Shown here piece after piece: positions 6,563 through 14,560 of a stretch of DNA of 22,058 nt. The translations under genes were made by a program, and so were the position numbers. Below the pieces are notes generated by a model. The model was not told the DNA's origin, did no database searches, and saw nothing but the letters and a program-made list of their open reading frames with translations. Location of the stretch: positions 1 through 22,058 of the IMG/VR virus record IMGVR_UViG_3300006903_000029, one strand, 5' to 3'. Every line of letters begins with the position of its first letter. Position 1 is the first letter of the stretch. This DNA is from a virus.

Positions 6563-7129
6563 TCATGCTCCGTAGATAGTATCCACCAGCCCAAGTTCCT
6601 TTGCTTCCTTGGCCGAGAGGATTAGGTCGGCTGCGCATTTCTTCCGCCAAAAGCTAATTGGCCTGCCCGACCGCTCAGCGTATATCTCGTACATACGCTT
6701 TTGAGTTTTCTTGGAATACTCCGCCCAATTCTGGAAGGTTGTCGGAATGTCATTGACCCTGGACTCGTAACCATCGTGGACCATGACGGTTGCGTTCGGG
6801 TAGATGATGCGCTGATCGGCAGCTTGCAAAATGATGCTGCCCATTGACATAGCTGAGCCAACCACGTAGATAGTGATTGGACAGGGACAGGCTTTGATAG
6901 AGTCATACACGGCCATGCCGTTAAACCAACACCCGCCGAAGCTATTGAGATATATCGTAATCTCTTTATCTTGAGCGGCGTTCGCCAGCATATGCAGGGC
7001 TTTTACAGCAAACTCCGATGTTCGCTGATTCACCCCATCTTCCTTATCGTCTCCTATGTAAACTGTGCGCGACTCAACATGAATGTCGTAGTCGTAGAAC
7101 CTATCAATACTCTCACGAACGAGTTTCAT
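6563..7129 (-). CDS. ClpP-family serine protease
   Basis: A 188-residue protein with the ClpP/crotonase fold signature. The nucleophile region VVGSAMSMGSIILQAAD places S95 where the canonical GQAASMGA serine lies. H118 is in ATVMVHDGY, and D168 in CAADLILSAKEAKELGLVD aligns with the DRDFFMSA-EAKEYGLID aspartate, so the catalytic triad appears intact. Length is near the roughly 195-200 of bacterial ClpP. In phages such proteins usually act as head maturation proteases beside portal and capsid genes; here it sits after the tail-tip gene, so its substrate is unclear. GAGG 6-7 nt before the ATG is a good ribosome site, and the gap to the upstream gene is 11 nt. Confidence 0.88.
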   Translation of the reverse strand: MKLVRESIDRFYDYDIHVESRTVYIGDDKEDGVNQRTSEFAVKALHMLANAAQDKEITIYLNSFGGCWFNGMAVYDSIKACPCPITIYVVGSAMSMGSIILQAADQRIIYPNATVMVHDGYESRVNDIPTTFQNWAEYSKKTQKRMYEIYAERSGRPISFWRKKCAADLILSAKEAKELGLVDTIYGA

Positions 7130-7140
7130 TTTATCCTCGA

Positions 7141-10107
7141 TTACGGGACGGGTTCGCTGTGGAAACCTTCGAGTGACCTATCTTCCTCTTTTGGCTCCGT
7201 GCAAGGTTGACCGAAGTTATCGCTGTCGGGGTCTTCGTCAATTCCAAGATCAGTACACCCACCGAGCAGCCACGTATCCTCTTTGCCAACAACCCATCCA
7301 TGACCATCGCTGCGTGCGGTGATTTCTTGCTGCTTCGTGTTCAAGAATGTATCTGCCATCACCTTTGAGTTGAACGTGTACTGTTCAATCTTGGATGGAT
7401 CGCCGTTCGCCAAGTCGCCAGTATCGCCAGCAGTCGTGCCAAAGGAATGGTCAGGTTGCTTGATAACTAGCGACGGGATGATGTAGCGGACTGTCACTAC
7501 GCAGGTGCAATTTCCGCCGACCTTATCCGGCAACTTTTTCTTTGCTGCATCTTCTGTGGCATCATCATTGCCCGCAGCATCCTTGGCTTCCTCAGCCGTT
7601 TGCTGAGCATTGAACGCCGCCTGCTGTGCGTTATCAGCTTTCCGCTCCACACGCTGAACGTAGGAGTTGGTAATCATCCCGTTAGACACCGGGGAAGTCT
7701 TCGTGCTAACCGGGCCAGTCGCGTCCTGCGGGGCCTTTGGCGTCGGCTTGGTATCGCCCTTATCCGAAGGTTTCTTGTCACCACGGTCATTATGCGGGCA
7801 CAAGGTAGGCTGGACTAGCGACGTGTTCGAGCAATCAAACTCGACATTGAAGCTAGGCGCACCGGGATTGTTGGGTGACAGCGGGTGTCCAGGTGGCGCA
7901 ATCGTATGGAAGTTGGGAGCCTTATTCCGGCTCTGCCAAGAGTTCTGTTCTTCCTCAAGAGTCGGGAAGATCGTCTGCTCGTCAATGTCGGCAGGCCACG
8001 CAAAGTTGTAAGGTGTTCGCGTGCCAGCTTTGCAAGGTGTCCACAACTCAAAGTTAACCGTGTGGTCGTTAGAGTTGTAGTTAGCCTTCTCGACGATACA
8101 CTTCACTGTGCCATCGGCAACATCGGGCAACGTAATGCTCATGCAGTCAAAGGACTCAAAATTCAACTTGTTCACAAGAGTCTTGAACTGCGCTCGCCGC
8201 CAAGTATTTGACTTGCGGATCATCCAGAAGGTAGCGGTCTTTTGGACTAGCTCAAAGATATTGAAGCAGTAGAAGTCATAGTCCAAAGGATGCGTGCCGT
8301 AGTCTGGGACATTGCGTGCCCGCAAGATCAGCAGGTTATCTTTGTTGACTGCGTAATCAGACTTCCAGTGTGCAATGAACTTTGTCACCAAATCTTCGGT
8401 GGAAGTATGGACGATTTTTAGCGAGTTAGGCATCACGTCCGATTCGGTCAGCATACCATCAGCATCCGGCTCAAGGGCCAGATACCGAAGAAAGAATTTG
8501 TTGTCTTTCAACCACAACGCACAACGAGCCTGGAAGGCAATTTCCTCCAAGACGTTGATGAGACTCTTTCGCTCAAGTAGAGCGAAGTGCATTGGATAAT
8601 TGTCAATCAGGTCACGCACGTCATCGAAGCTAACAGTGTCGGTGTCATAGTCAGTGTACGTGTCGATGAACCATTCGATAATGTCCACCGTGTTCGGACC
8701 AACTGACGACGTGAGGGTGACGTAAATATCATCCTCCCATCCACCACCCTCTTTTAGATTCTGTGTGCTGAGAGCCTGATTCAAAACGATTTCGGTGACG
8801 CCGGTGTAGCCGGTGTAGTCCGTTTCTCGAACAGTATAGTATTCAGGTGGCACGGTATAAAGGGACCGCAAGCCGTCGATTGTACGGAAGGCTGCCACGC
8901 GAAGAACGGTCGATGGAAGCAAATTGGCGATGTACACGATTTTCTTGTCGGCATTCATCGTCACCCGCGAGCCACCATTCGCCCAAAAGAAACTGGTTGA
9001 GTCAGCAGCATTGTATTTAGCCCAACTTAGCTTCGAGCCAGCAGCATTAACAGTCTGTGGATTTCCAGCGGCATCGACCGAAGCATTCTCTGTCGTAGAG
9101 CCTTGGGAGTAGGCGGGTGGTCCGCACTTGCTCTCAATCTCTTTCTGTGTGTCTGACTTCCTGACACGCCCATGCCCATCATTCTCAGGATGGACTCGCC
9201 CGGTGATGGTGAAGATTTCGCCATTCATCTTGCCAGTGAATAACCCATTCTTAATGTTGAGCGTGATAGTCGTGTTCTGCGGGAATAAGCTGCCACCAAA
9301 GACACGGACGGGACTGTACTCAGCCGCCTTTTGTTCTTTCAACTCCAACTTCAACCGCTCTAACTCCGTGCATTTCTGCTGAGCGCAACTGGCATCTTCG
9401 CAATACTGCGGCGTATAGATTAGACCACCACCGGGGGAAGTGGCGATGGTTGTTGAGTAGCCGCAAATACTAGATGGGCAGGTTAGTTTCTTGGCAAGGT
9501 CAATACGGTGTTCCAGCGTAAAGTCATGGATGCCCGTGCCATCTGCCAGGATACCTTGCCGCACTGAATCGACACGTAGGGCCGGGACATTGGCAACCGT
9601 GCCAAAGCACAGAGGCCACGGCTTGCCGATTAGAGTTTCGGGCGGATTCGGAAATGCACCTTCCTCGATTGAGAAGCCAACTTCAATATCCTCAATCTTA
9701 GACACAACATCGAATCGCAACGTCCTGTCGCCCTCATCCCACTCGATAGGTGAGTTGAGTACGCCCTGAAATATCAGGAACTTATCGTCAAGGCTCATGC
9801 CTTGGAACCACTGATACACCCAACACTTTTTCTTGTGCGGGTCAGTAGAGTCTAGGATTGTCTTGAGTTCGCCGCTAGGGTCATTCAGGCTCACACTAAT
9901 CTGCTGTGACTGCGAGCCACCCGACACCCCAATAACATCATCCAGTCCACTTACATCATGGATGACACCCTTCACACCGGGCGCTTCTTTATCACCATAG
10001 GCAATGCGAGGCCCACCCGTCACCCATTGAACCTCAATGATGACGACTGGCTCGGTCCCTAAGCGGGTTGCCAATTTGTCGAGGGCACTAGAACTTAGAT
10101 TGCGCAT
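7141..10107 (-). CDS. Large tail tip / baseplate hub-like protein
   Basis: A 988-residue protein at the distal end of the tail genes. Residues 1-170 (SLNDPSGELKTILDS, WVYQWFQG, FLIFQGVLNSP, LRFDVVSKIEDIEVGF) look like the N-terminal beta-domains of phage hub proteins that sit on the tail tube. Residues about 490-700 (LLERKSLINVLEEIAFQARC, ALWLKDNKFFLRYLAL, KTATFWMIRKSNTWRRAQF) suggest further hub-like domains. A short Ala/Gln-rich coiled coil (about 821-858, ADNAQQAAFNAQQTAEEAK) precedes a cysteine-containing C-terminal part. Several CxxC-like cysteines occur near 210-250 (CPSSICGY, CEDASCAQQKC). In long-tailed phages the large protein after the tape measure gene forms the tip and often contacts the host. 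The hub assignment is by position and style, not a firm domain match. AAGG 7 nt before the ATG supports the start. Confidence 0.6.
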   Translation of the reverse strand: MRNLSSSALDKLATRLGTEPVVIIEVQWVTGGPRIAYGDKEAPGVKGVIHDVSGLDDVIGVSGGSQSQQISVSLNDPSGELKTILDSTDPHKKKCWVYQWFQGMSLDDKFLIFQGVLNSPIEWDEGDRTLRFDVVSKIEDIEVGFSIEEGAFPNPPETLIGKPWPLCFGTVANVPALRVDSVRQGILADGTGIHDFTLEHRIDLAKKLTCPSSICGYSTTIATSPGGGLIYTPQYCEDASCAQQKCTELERLKLELKEQKAAEYSPVRVFGGSLFPQNTTITLNIKNGLFTGKMNGEIFTITGRVHPENDGHGRVRKSDTQKEIESKCGPPAYSQGSTTENASVDAAGNPQTVNAAGSKLSWAKYNAADSTSFFWANGGSRVTMNADKKIVYIANLLPSTVLRVAAFRTIDGLRSLYTVPPEYYTVRETDYTGYTGVTEIVLNQALSTQNLKEGGGWEDDIYVTLTSSVGPNTVDIIEWFIDTYTDYDTDTVSFDDVRDLIDNYPMHFALLERKSLINVLEEIAFQARCALWLKDNKFFLRYLALEPDADGMLTESDVMPNSLKIVHTSTEDLVTKFIAHWKSDYAVNKDNLLILRARNVPDYGTHPLDYDFYCFNIFELVQKTATFWMIRKSNTWRRAQFKTLVNKLNFESFDCMSITLPDVADGTVKCIVEKANYNSNDHTVNFELWTPCKAGTRTPYNFAWPADIDEQTIFPTLEEEQNSWQSRNKAPNFHTIAPPGHPLSPNNPGAPSFNVEFDCSNTSLVQPTLCPHNDRGDKKPSDKGDTKPTPKAPQDATGPVSTKTSPVSNGMITNSYVQRVERKADNAQQAAFNAQQTAEEAKDAAGNDDATEDAAKKKLPDKVGGNCTCVVTVRYIIPSLVIKQPDHSFGTTAGDTGDLANGDPSKIEQYTFNSKVMADTFLNTKQQEITARSDGHGWVVGKEDTWLLGGCTDLGIDEDPDSDNFGQPCTEPKEEDRSLEGFHSEPVP

Positions 10108-10116
10108 TGGACGCCT

Positions 10117-10530
10117 TTAGCAAGATTCAGGGGCCGGGGCAGATACCCGGACGCCTTCAAAGGTTAAGGTGATTGACTGGTCGGGGTCATAGCCACCGGG
10201 TAAACTGCGCAAACTGCCGGACTTGAATTCAAAGGGGTCGCCAGTTAGATACCCTTCCCACGTCTCGTTCTTGTGATTAACAAGTCGGATTTTGGCCCGG
10301 TAGTAGGAACGAATGAAAGCCCGTAGCTCTAACGCTTTCGGTCGTGCGAGGGTAAAAGTGTACGTCAACTCAGAGCGGTCATTGGACTTGACGTAGGAAT
10401 AGAGTGTGCCGTCCATTGCTTGATAGAAGGTGGCCGAGTGCTTCGGTGTCTCACCATCCCCAAACTCCGGGTTCGGGAGAATGGTCATTGTGGTTGGCGT
10501 CGGCAACGGTGCTAATAGAATTACGCTCAT
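10117..10530 (-). CDS. Small tail-associated protein, paralogue of the preceding protein's C-terminal domain
   Basis: A 137-residue protein. By eye its core aligns with the last 120 residues of the upstream 390-residue protein: NPEFGDGE against NPEPDNSD, then ALELRAFIRSYYRAKIRLVNH against VSDMKNFMMASLGREIGLLD, then TWEGYLTGDP against QWRGVIKTPD, and SITLTFEGV against SITFEFQGE. The shared pattern looks like a small beta-sandwich with one helix, plausible for a tail or tip component. It starts in an ATGA overlap and its Shine-Dalgarno (GGGGAGG, 5 nt spacing) is encoded by the end of the upstream gene. The function is not known. Confidence 0.65.
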   Translation of the reverse strand: MSVILLAPLPTPTTMTILPNPEFGDGETPKHSATFYQAMDGTLYSYVKSNDRSELTYTFTLARPKALELRAFIRSYYRAKIRLVNHKNETWEGYLTGDPFEFKSGSLRSLPGGYDPDQSITLTFEGVRVSAPAPESC

Positions 10531-11699
10531 ACAACCTCCCCTTGAAACTCAAAGGTGATGCTGCGATTGTGCCGACCTTGTTGTGTGATCTGTGCATCCG
10601 GCGTTTTGATTACGCCACGCCATTGACGGTTCTCCCAATCCAACAGACCAATCTCCCTGCCCAATGAGGCCATCATAAAGTTCTTCATGTCTGAAACTTG
10701 CTGCCCCGTTAGATTGTTGACGGTCAGATGCAAGGTTTGAGACTTCGGCCACTTTGGATCGGCAAAGATGATTAGTGAACCGCCACGCGATTCGCGTTTG
10801 ATGCGATTGAAAGAAAGCACGTCGGAATTGTCCGGCTCAGGATTTCGCAACACCAGAACAATGTCCGACGTGGCATACGGATAAGTAAGTGTGAGAGTGG
10901 CATGTCCAAGTACCGGCGGTGTCGTCGAGGGTGCTGTGTAAGAGGGGTCGCCACCCGTACCCACGAAGGGTGTATAGTTCTTCGGGGTACATCGACTTTC
11001 AACAACGCCTATTGCCGATTGGGAAAAGGAAATGGCCGAGTTTACTGACCTTTTAAGGACGGCTGTATATGTTGCTTGACTATCAAAAGCAATTACGTGT
11101 GATACCTCATCGCCCTTCCCAACCGTGACTGCTTGCGTCAATGCCAAGGTGCTGATGGCGATATTCTTTCGCTCAGCCGTACTGGTCAAAGACATAGTGG
11201 TGGTGGCAGAGGCCGGACGTGGCCGGCCTGCAACCGATGACAACACCATTATCGAGGAAGCTGCTACTGTGAAGTCATGCGCTACACCCACAACTTGTAC
11301 AAAGTTTAGTGGAGTAACTACTTCCTCGCTCTTGATATTCGAGATAATGTCCTGCTGGAAGTCTAGCGCGCTGCTTACGCTGCGAGCATAGTTCACTGTC
11401 TCAGTTGCGGTGGACGTGAATGCCAGGATACTGTTAATTGGGATCGTCGTATAGACCGCTGTATCCGTGAAGGCGAGTGTGGATGATGCCACACCAAAAG
11501 CATCGCGCTGGTATGTAGCGGACTGCGAGAAGCTGATAGCACTGCTGACAAGGACTGGCTCATCTACCGCCGTGGCATCGCTAGTAAACGCCAGTACCGA
11601 CTCTACGGACTGCTCCAAAGGATTGTCCGTAAGATCAATGCCAAGGGTTTCATTACCCCAAAGACTATCGGAAGTACCTAGCCGTCCTGTTAGCGACAT
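10527..11699 (-). CDS. Eleven-repeat virion protein with C-terminal tail domain
   Basis: A 390-residue protein in two parts. Residues about 33-232 consist of eleven degenerate units of 16-20 residues with a core of the form S-x-(I/L)-x-F-x-x-(S/T)-A. The cores lie at residues 35, 54, 74, 91, 111, 130, 150, 168, 184, 202 and 222; two units share SAISFSQSA exactly. Such short hydrophobic/Ser-Thr repeats suggest an extended beta structure, for example a fibre or solenoid; this is inference. Residues about 255-390 are a compact domain duplicated as the next gene. The ATG overlaps the upstream stop codon (TAATG). Placement between adhesin-like genes and the hub suggests a tail-tip fibre or spacer protein. 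Confidence 0.7.
   Translation of the reverse strand: MSLTGRLGTSDSLWGNETLGIDLTDNPLEQSVESVLAFTSDATAVDEPVLVSSAISFSQSATYQRDAFGVASSTLAFTDTAVYTTIPINSILAFTSTATETVNYARSVSSALDFQQDIISNIKSEEVVTPLNFVQVVGVAHDFTVAASSIMVLSSVAGRPRPASATTTMSLTSTAERKNIAISTLALTQAVTVGKGDEVSHVIAFDSQATYTAVLKRSVNSAISFSQSAIGVVESRCTPKNYTPFVGTGGDPSYTAPSTTPPVLGHATLTLTYPYATSDIVLVLRNPEPDNSDVLSFNRIKRESRGGSLIIFADPKWPKSQTLHLTVNNLTGQQVSDMKNFMMASLGREIGLLDWENRQWRGVIKTPDAQITQQGRHNRSITFEFQGEVV
11004..11603 (-). repeat. Coding repeats: eleven ~18-residue units
   Basis: Spacing between successive unit cores is 19, 20, 17, 20, 19, 20, 18, 16, 18 and 20 residues. Units are diverged in sequence except for the SAISFSQSA pair (units 2 and 11), so the array appears old and is held by structure more than by recent DNA duplication. 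Confidence 0.65.
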
Positions 11700-12628
11700 T
11701 ATTCCTTACTCCAATGCAAGAGCCTTCCAATGCCCTCATGGGTATTGTTGGAGTTGGCAGAGACAAAGAATCCAACTTGATCGGGACCACCACTCATGTA
11801 GGTAGTCTTACCGAATGACTTAATGAGAATCCAATTCTTTCCGTCAATGCCTGTGTAGAATTTCAAGTTAGTGCCGTCATTCTCGATCTTCAACCACACC
11901 ACGTCTAGGGTGAACCAGCGATTAGACGACTTCTCGGTGGTGAAGAATGACGTGCTGGTATTCCAGATTGAAACCTCAAGATTCATGTATGAGGAATCAT
12001 TGGCAGGGATGCAATTGATGGCGTTTAGTTTGCCATCTGAATTCTTCCGAAAGCAAAGGCCAAACCTGTTGGCACTTCCACTTTGGATACTCGGCATACA
12101 ACAACGCCAAGCCGCGATGTACGCATAGGGAGTTGAGGGTGCTGAGCGATATAGGACGTGGGCATTGGTCCCACTTTCAACTGGATACCGCATTAAGATC
12201 GTGCCATTTTGATCTGTGGCTGAAGCGCTACCCTGATGGTCCCAGGTGAAATCACTGACAGCAAGAGCAGCCGTAGCTCCATCATTCATAATCTTGCCGA
12301 AGGGTCGCTCGGCAATCGAGGCCCCAAATATGGGGTGATAGTCCATACCCCGCCGCTTCAAGCTACCTGCGGTAAGGACAAGGCTGATTGCTAAGGCGTC
12401 GGCATGGGAGGCTGCCGTAGTTCCCTCATGCCCGCGCGTGACCGTAAGCGTATTGCTGGAACGGGCCGTACAAAGCATTATCTCGCTCTGGCAGACGAGA
12501 CGGAAATTTCCTGTTGAGGGAAACACTGAGCCATCCGTGACAGTGATACTTGTAACACTGTTATTGATCGACCCATTTAGGGTCGTCGTTGCCAGAGATT
12601 TGATTTGTTCTTTTAGGGGTGCGGTCAC
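11699..12628 (-). CDS. Adhesin-like tail protein, paralogue 3 of 3 (LamG/ConA-like C-terminal domain)
   Basis: 309 residues from the GTG at 12628, the most diverged of three tandem paralogues. The N-terminal 80 residues match the others (TTLNGSINNSVTSITVTDGS, SEIMLCTARSSNTLTVTRGH, GTTAASHAD). The C-terminal two thirds have the pattern of a laminin-G/concanavalin-type beta sandwich, with VVWLKIENDGTNLKFYTGID followed by GKNWILI and ending in LLHWSKE. Such domains in phage tails commonly bind carbohydrate, so a receptor-binding role is inferred. The start is chosen because GTGA overlaps the upstream stop and because the equivalent position is the ATG start in paralogue 1. GGAG lies 9 nt upstream. 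A TTG at 12643 would add five residues. Confidence 0.65.
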   Translation of the reverse strand: MTAPLKEQIKSLATTTLNGSINNSVTSITVTDGSVFPSTGNFRLVCQSEIMLCTARSSNTLTVTRGHEGTTAASHADALAISLVLTAGSLKRRGMDYHPIFGASIAERPFGKIMNDGATAALAVSDFTWDHQGSASATDQNGTILMRYPVESGTNAHVLYRSAPSTPYAYIAAWRCCMPSIQSGSANRFGLCFRKNSDGKLNAINCIPANDSSYMNLEVSIWNTSTSFFTTEKSSNRWFTLDVVWLKIENDGTNLKFYTGIDGKNWILIKSFGKTTYMSGGPDQVGFFVSANSNNTHEGIGRLLHWSKE

Positions 12629-13563
12629 GATGCACGACTCCAATGAACCAGCCGGATATGGTTCGTTTCGCTGCCATTATCAGAATTGTTGCAGCCCCAG
12701 AATACTCGATTTGGCGCACCAGCCATGTGCGCGGTTCGGCTGGCCGAAGCAATTTGAATCCACTCCACACCATCCATGCTAATATAGAAAATCAGGTTGG
12801 TGTTGTTATCTTCCACCTTTAGCCAAACAACCGAGCCGATAAACGTGATAGTAGTCTTTGCCAGCAAGTCAGTCGTGACTGTGGTGGCATTCGTCCACTG
12901 GTAAACTGCAACCTGTTTAGCACGGCCACCAGAGCGACTGTCAGCTTGAACAGCCAGCGTTGTCAACTTGCCTGTGCTGCTTTCCCGGAAGCCGAGGCAG
13001 AAGAACGCATAGTCAGGGCTACCTTCAACCGGCATGAGTGGTTGAAAGGCGGCGATGTAACTATACGGGGCCGAGGGTGCTGTGCGTTCGAGGATACGCA
13101 CGTTGTCGCCAGAACTTGTTGTAGGGATAAGTAGGATCGTCCCATCTTCATCGGTCTTAGTGGACGACCCTTGATTCTGCCAAGTGAAATCTGTAGCCGC
13201 TAGTACGGTAACACCATCATCATCGACAAGCAGATTGAGCGGCAGCAGACTCGACCAACCCCACAGTGGAATGTTGTCGGCGGCAAGACGGTCATACCCA
13301 TCGGCTGTAATGACTTGAAAGATTTTCTTGCCATCTGCGTGCGAGGCTGCGGTTGTTCCATCTTGCCCGCGAACAACAGTCAGGTTGTTGCTGGACCGGG
13401 CTGTGACCAGCATAATCTCGCTCTCGACCACAACGCGGAAGTTGCCCGTCGAGGGGTACACAGACCCATCCGTGACAGTCACGGTTGTAACGCTATTGTT
13501 GATCGCACCATTCAAGGTCGTCTCAGTAGCGTTCTTCGTTAGTTCTTTTGCAGGAGCGGTCAC
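12625..13563 (-). CDS. Adhesin-like tail protein, paralogue 2 of 3 (LamG/ConA-like C-terminal domain)
   Basis: 312 residues from the GTG at 13563, closest to paralogue 1. Shared blocks are TTLNGAINNSVTTVTVTDGS, VESEIMLVTARSSNNLTVV, ASDFTWQNQGS-type (ATDFTWQNQGSS), RILERTAPSAPYSYI, LGFRESSTGKL and the terminal RLVHWSRAS. The beta-sandwich signature is VVWLKVEDNNTNLIFYISMD followed by GVEWIQI. The middle (about residues 165-225) differs most from its neighbours. The GTG forms a GTGA overlap with the upstream stop, and GGAG encoded by the conserved HWSR end of the upstream gene provides the ribosome site. A receptor-binding role is inferred from fold style and position. Confidence 0.65.
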   Translation of the reverse strand: MTAPAKELTKNATETTLNGAINNSVTTVTVTDGSVYPSTGNFRVVVESEIMLVTARSSNNLTVVRGQDGTTAASHADGKKIFQVITADGYDRLAADNIPLWGWSSLLPLNLLVDDDGVTVLAATDFTWQNQGSSTKTDEDGTILLIPTTSSGDNVRILERTAPSAPYSYIAAFQPLMPVEGSPDYAFFCLGFRESSTGKLTTLAVQADSRSGGRAKQVAVYQWTNATTVTTDLLAKTTITFIGSVVWLKVEDNNTNLIFYISMDGVEWIQIASASRTAHMAGAPNRVFWGCNNSDNGSETNHIRLVHWSRAS

Positions 13564-14498
13564 GATGCACGACTCCAATGCACCAGCCGGGCCAGTTGCT
13601 CGTAGGTGCTATTGTTGTAATTGTTGATGCCCCAAATGATTCGATTAGGCCCACCAGCCATATGCCCTGTTCGGCTCTCCGTCTGGACCAATACCCACTC
13701 GATGCCATCGCCAACATAGAACTTTAAGTTGGTATTGTCATCCTCAATCTTGAACCAAAGCAGATGATCGCAGAGTCCGTGGAATCGAACAGTCAAGCCT
13801 GTCCCGCTGAACGTGGTTGAATTGGTCCACTTGTAAGTTGACAGCACCATGCCGTCAACCCAGAAGCCACCATTGTTTTGATTGCTCAAACAGATTGCAC
13901 TCACCTTACTGGTGCTGCTCTCACGGAAGCCAAAGAACACCAGTGGAATAGACCCGCTGCCAGGAATCAAGAGTGCGCGTAATGCTCCGATGTAGCTATA
14001 TGGCGCTGATGGAGCGGTACGCTCTAAGATGCGAAGGTTCTCACCTGTCGCAGTCGGGGCACGCAGGAGAATGGTCCCGGCCTGATCTGTCTTTGATGCA
14101 CTTCCTTGGTTCTGCCAAGTAAAGTCACTAGCCGCAAGGATGGTGGAACCATCATCGGCGACCAGTTTGTTCAGAGCAGGTTGGCTCGAATATCCCCACA
14201 GCGGCACGTAGTCGGCATTGTACTGGTTAATGCTGGCATCGGTTAGGATCAGTGCAATCTTCGACAAGTCAGCGTGCGAGGCTCCCGACGTGCCCTCCTG
14301 ACCGCGAACGACCGTGAGCGTGTTACTGGACCGTGCCGTGACCAGCATAATCTCGCTTTCGCACTTCACGCGAAAGTTGCCGACCGAAGGAAACACGGAA
14401 CCATCAGTCACCACGACGGACGTGGTGCTATTATTGATCGACCCATTGAGGGTCGTCTGAGTCGAGTTGGCGAATTGCTCTTTTAGTGGCGCAGACAT
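13560..14498 (-). CDS. Adhesin-like tail protein, paralogue 1 of 3 (LamG/ConA-like C-terminal domain)
   Basis: 312 residues, first of the three tandem copies in transcription order. It has the same architecture: an N-terminal domain of about 85 residues (TTLNGSINNSTTSVVVTDGS to GTSGASHAD), a linker, then a beta-sandwich with LLWFKIEDDNTNLKFYVG, GIEWVLV and the RLVHWSRAS end. The ATG at 14498 has no clear Shine-Dalgarno and begins only about 6 nt after the T-run of a strong terminator, so transcription must read through that hairpin. This would keep copy number of these proteins low, as expected for tail-tip adhesins; that is inference. Confidence 0.65.
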   Translation of the reverse strand: MSAPLKEQFANSTQTTLNGSINNSTTSVVVTDGSVFPSVGNFRVKCESEIMLVTARSSNTLTVVRGQEGTSGASHADLSKIALILTDASINQYNADYVPLWGYSSQPALNKLVADDGSTILAASDFTWQNQGSASKTDQAGTILLRAPTATGENLRILERTAPSAPYSYIGALRALLIPGSGSIPLVFFGFRESSTSKVSAICLSNQNNGGFWVDGMVLSTYKWTNSTTFSGTGLTVRFHGLCDHLLWFKIEDDNTNLKFYVGDGIEWVLVQTESRTGHMAGGPNRIIWGINNYNNSTYEQLARLVHWSRAS

Positions 14499-14503
14499 GG
14501 CCG

Positions 14504-14541
14504 TAAGAAAACAGCGGGGTAGGGAGTATCCCTACCCCGCT
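14504..14541 (-). terminator. Strong intrinsic terminator inside the tail operon
   Basis: On the minus strand a perfect 13-bp GC-rich stem AGCGGGGTAGGGA / TCCCTACCCCGCT (arms 14529-14541 and 14513-14525) with a 3-nt loop is followed by GTTTTCTT. It lies between the 196-residue gene and the adhesin cluster and leaves almost no room for a new promoter before the ATG at 14498. Confidence 0.85.
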
Positions 14542-14560
14542 GGCTAAAGAGGAAAGCGAA

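Noticed and set aside
6190-6579. 129-codon plus-strand ORF opposite the cysteine-rich gene
   Set aside because: The minus-strand frame has paired CxxC motifs, a good ribosome site and coupling to ClpP; the plus-strand reading has none of these.
6562-6594. TTG-started extension of the cysteine-rich protein into ClpP
   Set aside because: The ATG at 6561 has GGAG at a suitable distance directly after the ClpP stop, so the longer version is unnecessary.
11699-14498. Diversity-generating retroelement acting on the adhesin paralogues
   Set aside because: No reverse transcriptase gene and no obvious template repeat are present in the window; the variation is spread over whole middle regions, not concentrated at adenine-derived codons.
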